Assembly: GCA_009699765.1 (NCBI GenBank)
Contig: WLNN01000043.1
Span: 1 to 9,688 of the forward strand
From: Actinomycetota bacterium
GTDB lineage: Bacteria; Actinomycetota; Actinomycetes; Nanopelagicales; Nanopelagicaceae
Direction: 5' to 3'
Length of the DNA stretch: 9,688 nt
This document shows, piece after piece, positions 1 through 5,700 of this stretch. Made by a program: the position numbers and the translations under genes. Position 1 is the stretch's first letter, and each line of letters begins with the position of its first letter. The notes under the pieces were generated by a model that did no database searches, was not told the DNA's origin, and saw only the letters and a program-made list of their open reading frames with translations.

Positions 1-2636
1 ACTGTTCCCGTGGCATTTGTAGCTATAACACGGTAATAGTACCTAGTGCCACGTACGAGATCAGTTAGCGATTTAGAGACAGGAACATTTGTAAAGCCAT
101 CTATTGGGCTTTGATCCGCTGAAACAATCGTCGTTGATCCAGATAAATCAGCTGATGTACCGTACTCGAAGTTGACCGCCGTCAGAGCACCACTGGCATT
201 TACTACACCGTTAAGAGTTGCGGTGCTTGTAGCGCCAACACCTGTTGCGCTAGTTGCAGTTGCTACTGGCAACGCCGCACTCTCGGCTGTAAGTGCGTAT
301 GAAAAACTCAAAGTAACACTTTCACCAGCAGCAATAGTTGGGAAGTACCAGGCTAATGCGATTGCAAAATCTAAAACGGTCGTAGTTTCTTCTCTTGTGC
401 AACCGTTGAGTAAGAACATGTTATTTTCAATCGAAGGATTTGCATAAGTATCTAAGCCATCATAAATCCGCGAACCAGTCGTTTGCCAAGGGCTACAGAT
501 CGAAGCGCGGACATTAGGGTTATCTGATCCAAGGTAGATTTCTGCGCCACTATCAAACCTTGCTTTAACCTGAGCGCCGGTACCATCAATTCCGCCTCGC
601 AGGACGCTATTTCTAGTGTTATAGACACCTTCACTATCTCGGTTGTCGGATCCATCGCTCGCACCTGTGGCATTATCAGGATCAACGCTACGTTGATAAT
701 AGAAATTTTCAAGAGCAGTGTCAGCTAAATTAGTTAAAGTGACGTCCACCTTGAGTAACTGTCCATTGTTATCAAGTCTTGCGATTTGGGTTACTGCTAC
801 ATCTTGATTTGAATCCACGCCAGACCATCGGACACCCTGTGTTGTTTCGGTGCTTACGACAGTCATGGGTTCAGACTTAGTCACGGAAGTTCCATCGTTC
901 GAGTTTCTTAATGGGCTTAAACCTGAATTTGAATACTCGATCGCCCAGCCTTCATATGGGTTTCCTGGGCAGAAGAAATCGCCATCATCAATATTTGCAA
1001 ATGGCGCACCTGCACCGACGGTGTTTGCAAAACCATTCTTTTGTCTATCCACTCTAAATCCTAGACACCCTTGTATCTCTGAATTTGGATGAAATCCTTC
1101 TGGAGCAACCGAGCTTCCAAATGCACCATTGTCTCTAATACCAACTTCCGCAAAGGCACTTTGTAAAAATCCATTTTCGCTACCATCTTGTAGAAGTACA
1201 ATCTGGGTCAGTGACCCCGGGGTTGCAGCAACTTGATTAGATTCAACGCTGGTTCCGGACGAATATCTAGCTCTTACCTTCACTTGATATTCCACTCCAT
1301 TAGTCAAACCAAAGATTGTAAGCGGTAACCATGGATGAGCAGGAGAGATTGTTGTCCACGTAAGTCCGCCATTTATTGAAAAATCAAATGTAGTGGCAGA
1401 TTGCGGATTAATCACATCAACTTCTAAATAACCATTTCCCGTCCTTATTGAGTTAATGACTGGAGAAATATTGATAGGTAGGTCTGGAGTCACGGTAGCT
1501 GTCTCACTTAAAATCAGAGGAGCACTGCCGAGGCCATCTTGGGTAGCAAGAGGCCCAAATCCGGGTACGTAAATCGAAAGGCCTACATCATATGAAGTTA
1601 GGTTCTGAAGATTGCCAATTGTAAATGTCTGTGTGGAATTGACTGCATTAACAGGTATAAAAACAGGTGAATCGTAATTGTTTGACCAAGTCTGCCCGTT
1701 GTCCAATGTATAGATATAAGAGACATTTGAATAATTCTGATAAGCGAACCCTGGCATAAAATTTGGGGTTGAGATCAAGCCTCTCGGCGTATTAAAGCTA
1801 ACCTGGATGCTTTGATCATCAGGATATATATGGAATTCTGAAAGTAAGAAATCTTCCAAACCATATGGAGGTGTTTGAGGGAAAAAAAGAAAAGGTGCGC
1901 TGCTTGGACCAACGTCACCGTCGATATTTTCATACCGGAATGTAATACTTACGAGCCCCATCATGTTTGGATTATTCGGCACATCTGTCATTTGAATGAT
2001 GCCAAAACCATTGAGCGAATCGACGCCAAAGCCAACTGTTCCTGGAGCTTGCGTTCCTGGAGCTTGCTGGTCTGAATGATTGACCCAAGTACTTCCGCCA
2101 TCCAGAGAATAGTCGATGTAATAGCCAGTCGGGGTATCTACTGAATTAAGTAGGCCGCCATTGGCGATTGATGCAATAATTCCATTTCCGGTTGAAAAGT
2201 AGGAAACAATGCTTGGCGTAGGCAGCACAGTAAAGTGAATTGGAGTTGTACTTGTTCCTGTCTCACCATCAATAGTTTCAAATCTGATTGTTATATCATG
2301 ATCTCCGCTAGCGACATTGTTGAAGAAAAGATTGCCGGTCGTTTCAAAAAATGAGATATTCAATTGAGCTGAAGTCGTCTCTTGTTGGTTGAACCAGGTA
2401 GTGCCACCATCAAGTGAATAACCTATGTAATAGCCAGTCGGGGTATCGACCGTGTTGAGTAAGTTGCCTTCAGCGATATCAAGTTGGATTCCGGCAGCCA
2501 GGTTATAAACGAAATTAACAGTTGGTACTGGAATTGCAGCATTGAAGGCTGCACTAGCAGGTGCGGTAACAGGGATGGAGGAGATGAGGGAAAGGAGTAA
2601 AACGGCTACGAGGTTTTTAGCGATCTTAAGTTTCAT
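1..2636 (-). CDS. Large secreted multi-domain surface protein, Fn3-like/Asp-box modules (C-terminus beyond left edge)
   Basis: The frame is open from an ATG at 2636 to the left edge: 878 codons plus two bases, with no stop. The start is supported by GGAGAG (complement of 2647-2652) and by a signal peptide directly after it: a KLKIAKN basic end, a hydrophobic core, and probable cleavage after Ala29 (PASA). In order: two related modules of about 100 residues (about 34-137 and 138-252), each with VDTPTGYYI followed by YSLDGG-x-TW; an Fn3-like module (about 256-380) with YTLDNGQTW and IYVPG, which resembles modules in the upstream giant protein; an Fn3 domain (about 385-474); a larger beta-rich region (about 475-790) with SVDPDN and an Asp-rich stretch; and another Fn3-like domain (about 791 onward, LNGVV then FEYGT then RVIATNATG). 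No catalytic motif is visible. It is probably extracellular, and its anchor would lie in the missing C-terminus. Function unknown; adhesion or ligand binding is an inference. Confidence 0.9.
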   Translation of the reverse strand, partial: MKLKIAKNLVAVLLLSLISSIPVTAPASAAFNAAIPVPTVNFVYNLAAGIQLDIAEGNLLNTVDTPTGYYIGYSLDGGTTWFNQQETTSAQLNISFFETTGNLFFNNVASGDHDITIRFETIDGETGTSTTPIHFTVLPTPSIVSYFSTGNGIIASIANGGLLNSVDTPTGYYIDYSLDGGSTWVNHSDQQAPGTQAPGTVGFGVDSLNGFGIIQMTDVPNNPNMMGLVSITFRYENIDGDVGPSSAPFLFFPQTPPYGLEDFLLSEFHIYPDDQSIQVSFNTPRGLISTPNFMPGFAYQNYSNVSYIYTLDNGQTWSNNYDSPVFIPVNAVNSTQTFTIGNLQNLTSYDVGLSIYVPGFGPLATQDGLGSAPLILSETATVTPDLPINISPVINSIRTGNGYLEVDVINPQSATTFDFSINGGLTWTTISPAHPWLPLTIFGLTNGVEYQVKVRARYSSGTSVESNQVAATPGSLTQIVLLQDGSENGFLQSAFAEVGIRDNGAFGSSVAPEGFHPNSEIQGCLGFRVDRQKNGFANTVGAGAPFANIDDGDFFCPGNPYEGWAIEYSNSGLSPLRNSNDGTSVTKSEPMTVVSTETTQGVRWSGVDSNQDVAVTQIARLDNNGQLLKVDVTLTNLADTALENFYYQRSVDPDNATGASDGSDNRDSEGVYNTRNSVLRGGIDGTGAQVKARFDSGAEIYLGSDNPNVRASICSPWQTTGSRIYDGLDTYANPSIENNMFLLNGCTREETTTVLDFAIALAWYFPTIAAGESVTLSFSYALTAESAALPVATATSATGVGATSTATLNGVVNASGALTAVNFEYGTSADLSGSTTIVSADQSPIDGFTNVPVSKSLTDLVRGTRYYYRVIATNATGT
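2038..2067. repeat. Perfect 15-nt tandem duplication inside the left surface-protein gene
   Basis: The 15-mer gttcctggagcttgc occurs twice, back to back and without mismatch (2038-2052 and 2053-2067). It is in frame and encodes two copies of the pentapeptide QAPGT in a loop of the second module (about residues 191-200). The first module has no counterpart, so this is probably a recent slippage or duplication. Confidence 0.9.
2116..2447. repeat. Two identical 23-bp direct repeats marking the duplicated VDTPTGYYI modules
   Basis: The segments 2116-2138 and 2425-2447 are identical over 23 bases and encode the same part of two neighbouring modules (DTPTGYY). The flanking sequence is diverged but similar. 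The nucleotide identity suggests a fairly recent module duplication, gene conversion, or strong constraint on this loop. Confidence 0.8.
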
Positions 2637-2646
2637 TTATTTTCAT

Positions 2647-2652
2647 CTCTCC
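2647..2652 (-). promoter_or_regulatory. Ribosome binding site of the left surface-protein gene
   Basis: GGAGAG on the minus strand lies 10 bases before the ATG at 2636. Two other ATGs close by (within GGAGAGATG and CATGGAG) open frames that stop within a few codons, so this site together with the signal peptide fixes the start. Confidence 0.65.
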
Positions 2653-2665
2653 ATGAAAAGTGGGT

Positions 2666-2684
2666 TTATCACCTAGGGTGATAA
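2666..2684. promoter_or_regulatory. Perfect 8+3+8 inverted repeat upstream of the left surface-protein gene (candidate operator)
   Basis: TTATCACC, TAG, GGTGATAA forms an uninterrupted 19-base dyad 29 bases before the start codon at 2636. It overlaps a weak candidate -10 (AATTAT, complement of 2681-2686), whose possible -35 is TTGTAG (complement of 2705-2710) with an 18-base spacer. No T-run follows, so a repressor or activator site fits better than a terminator. A hairpin in the mRNA leader is the alternative. The regulator is not identifiable. Confidence 0.5.
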
Positions 2685-2714
2685 TTGGTACGCTCAAATC
2701 AGCCCTACAAGTTA

Positions 2715-2724
2715 TGTCCGGACA
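2715..2724. promoter_or_regulatory. TGTCCGGACA palindrome in the spacer between the two giant genes
   Basis: This is a perfect 10-base palindrome in the same 131-base spacer. The hexamer ACAAGT occurs at 2707-2712 and again at 2722-2727, exactly 15 bases apart, so the palindrome sits within a short direct-repeat arrangement. It is suggestive of a protein-binding site but short enough to arise by chance. Confidence 0.3.
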
Positions 2725-2730
2725 AGTCTA

Positions 2731-2745
2731 AGGGGTGATTCCCCT
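2731..2745. other. Short GC-rich hairpin AGGGG-5-CCCCT downstream of the OmpA-domain gene
   Basis: AGGGG, TGATT, CCCCT can form a 5-bp stem with a 5-base loop 22 bases after the stop codon of the 1879-residue gene. No T-run follows it on the minus strand (TTAGAC follows), although TTTTATA precedes it, so it is not a convincing intrinsic terminator. It could be a leader structure or a weak attenuator. Confidence 0.3.
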
Positions 2746-2767
2746 ATAAAACCAGCGTGACTAGGCG

Positions 2768-5700
2768 CTACTTAACCCAGATTTCAGTACGGCGGTTCTT
2801 TGAATAAGCAGCCTCTGTCTTGCCCTTTACTGCAGGACGCTTTGAAGCAAACCAATCAACCACAATCTGCTTCCCCTTCAGCATTGGCCTGATGAAATTA
2901 GAGACAGCTAATGCGCGATTTTGGGATAGCAACAAGTTATCAACTCCGGGTTGAAGATCTGCGAACCCGTAGATGAAAACCTGCTTTGCAGATGACGACG
3001 CTATCTGAGCAGCAAGCGCGCGAACTTTTGCTTTTGCGACGGTATTCAATGTTGAACTATTGATATCAAAGTAGGCAGTTCCGAACTTCTTTATCGTCGC
3101 TTCTGGTTGAGGTGTTGGAGTAGGAGTTGCTGACGGCTTTGGAGTCGGGGTTGGTGTCGGTGTCGGCTCCACTGTTGGCGTCGGTGATGGTGTCGGAGTT
3201 GGCTTCACTGTTGGGGTCGGTGAAGGTGTCGGAGTCGGAGTCGGTATTGCAGATGATGGAGCTGCACCAAATTCAAATCTAACAACAACAGTTGCAGTCT
3301 CACCCGCAAGATTTGTAGCAGTGAATGTGACGCTTCTATTTGCAGTAGAAGTTGGCGTTCCACTTATTCGACCTTGAGAACTCAATTCAAGACCTGCAGG
3401 AAGTAATCCAGATGTAACTCTCACTGTTGCATTTTCTGCACCATTGCCAGATAGGGTCAGATTGAAAGCGCCAATTGATGACTCTGCAGTTCCAGTGATC
3501 GAGTTTGGACCGGAAATAGAAAGTGGGGATGAGGTTTGAGGAGCGGTGAGAAGAATCGACTTCGGATATGGATCGTCTTCATCTTCAAATGCAATATATC
3601 TACGACTGGCTCGTGGATCGAGCCCATATGTAAACAGGCTAGTACTTCCAGGAATGTAAATTCCTACTTGGAACCAATACTGCGTTCCAACTACTAGGTC
3701 AGGAACAGTAATGCTTGTAAATGTCTCTGAAGTAACCGGAGTCATGTGCGCAGTAGTTGTATCCCAAGTCGTGCCACCGTCGAGTGAATAGACATAGAAG
3801 GCATTCTCGGCGGGAGTACTCCTAAAAATCGGCGGCGTATTAAAAGTTACAACCGCAGAATTAACACCATTTACAACTGTTGCTTGGGTCGATACAGAAT
3901 TCGGATACCAGCGGATATTTCGTGGTGTGAATGAAATAACTTCTGAAGCTGGGCCAAAATCTACTGGGTTGGAACTTCCCTGAAGATAGGTGTAATGCAA
4001 AGTTATATTTTGCTGCTGGCCATTTCTTTGCCAAAAGTTAGATGATACACAACCGATTAAGCTTTCACCGTAGCGCAAACATTCGAAGTTTCCAGTCTCT
4101 CCACCTGTAAATAGTGTGGATCCACCATCAAGAGAAAAGGCAATCGACAGCGCAGGATTAGAATCCAATACCGAGCTATCAAAGAAGATATAAATGGTGT
4201 CACGTTCGGTTAGCGTCGAAGTAATTACCGGAGCCGGTGGTGTTGGTGATGGGGCTAGCGTAAATGGAACTGGTGTTGCTTCATTATTTTCATTGACCAA
4301 CAAATAAAGCGGGTAGCACTCACAGTCAAGTTCATTATAAAACAATCCACTTGCGCCAGGAACGAAGAGAGCTAGTTGTAATTCGTAGGTGCGACCTCCA
4401 AGTAAATTAGAGATTGTTATGGTGGTTTGAGCTTCATCGCTGACTGGTGTCATGCTCACAGGATCCAACGCTTGCCACGTTGATCCGCCATCAACCGAGT
4501 ATGCATAGTAAGCATTTTGTGTAAGCGCAGAGTTGGCTAGAGCAGGGGGTGTAAATGTCACCACTGCAGATCGATCACCTGGAACGATTGAAACGTTAGA
4601 AGCGGAAAGACCAGTGGGGCTCGAAGGGTTGGTTGGAGTAAACAAAATCACTTGTGATGGAGGGCCAAAATCAGCTGGAACATTGCTGCCCCTTACATAG
4701 GTAAAGTGCAAAGTAAAGCTATAAGGATAAACACCTGTAAAACTTTCACCAGACATAGCTGCCCAATGGCAACTATTCAGATGGTCCGCTATTTGAGGAC
4801 ACTCTAAGCCTGCAGAAATGCCACCAATCAGGGTTTGCCCGCCATCCAGTGAGAAATCGATGTACAGATCCGGATTGGCTTCTAAAGGAGTTCGGTCAAC
4901 AAATAGAAAGACATCATTTCCTGTGAAGATGCTTGAGGAGATTACTGGGGCAGGCACAGGAGGCCGCGCAGGTGTGAATGCAATTGGCGTTGGCGCTCCT
5001 TCTTCATTAACTAGTAAATATAAAGGATTACATTCGCAGTCAATAGTCTGACCAAATAGAACACTGCTACCCGGCACGAACAACCCAAGTTGAAGTCCAT
5101 ATTCCTGCCCATTGGTTAATCCTGAAATAGTCATCGTGGTCTGCGCATCTGATGTGACAAGTGGAAGGTGCGCTGTATCTGTATCCCAAGTAGCGCCACC
5201 ATCTACTGAATAGGCGTAGTAAACATTTCTGGTCAATAAAGAATTAGCAATTGGTGGTGGAGTGAAGGTAACGCGCGCTGAACCATTGCCTGGAGTGACT
5301 GATACATTCGTAGCAAAGAAATCAAATGGGCTGGCAGCTTGCGGTGTAAAGGAAATTGTCTCTGAAGGCGCACTGAAGTCAGCTGGATCTTGACTTGCAA
5401 CAACGCGAGTAAATCGTAAATTCAGGTTATATGGGAAATTACCGTCGAATACTCCCCCATCTATATAACCCCAATGACAGCCCCTTACGTGTTCGCCTAC
5501 TTGTACGCAGGTAAATCCGCCGTTGCTATGTCCAACAAGAGTGTTCCCACCATTAATCGAGAAATCCACATCCAGTGATGGGTCGGCCTCAAGCGGTGTG
5601 CTGTCAATGTAAACCCAAATATCATCATCTACAAAAATACTTGATGTGATTATTGGGGCTGGTGGTGGCCCTGGCAGAACCTGCAAATAGAAAACCGCAG

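Noticed and set aside
172..2075. Several open frames opposite the left giant gene (172-447, 850-1092, 1875-2075 plus; 452-712 minus)
   Set aside because: They lie inside a continuous minus-strand coding frame with a signal peptide and domain structure, and they have no recognisable protein features of their own.
2600..2800. One split gene: the two giant frames as halves of a frameshifted protein
   Set aside because: The left gene has its own ribosome binding site and signal peptide, and the right gene ends in a complete OmpA domain, so they are separate genes.
3101..3244. CRISPR-like or intergenic satellite repeat
   Set aside because: The repeat is in frame, encodes the Thr/Pro linker, and lacks regular unique spacers.
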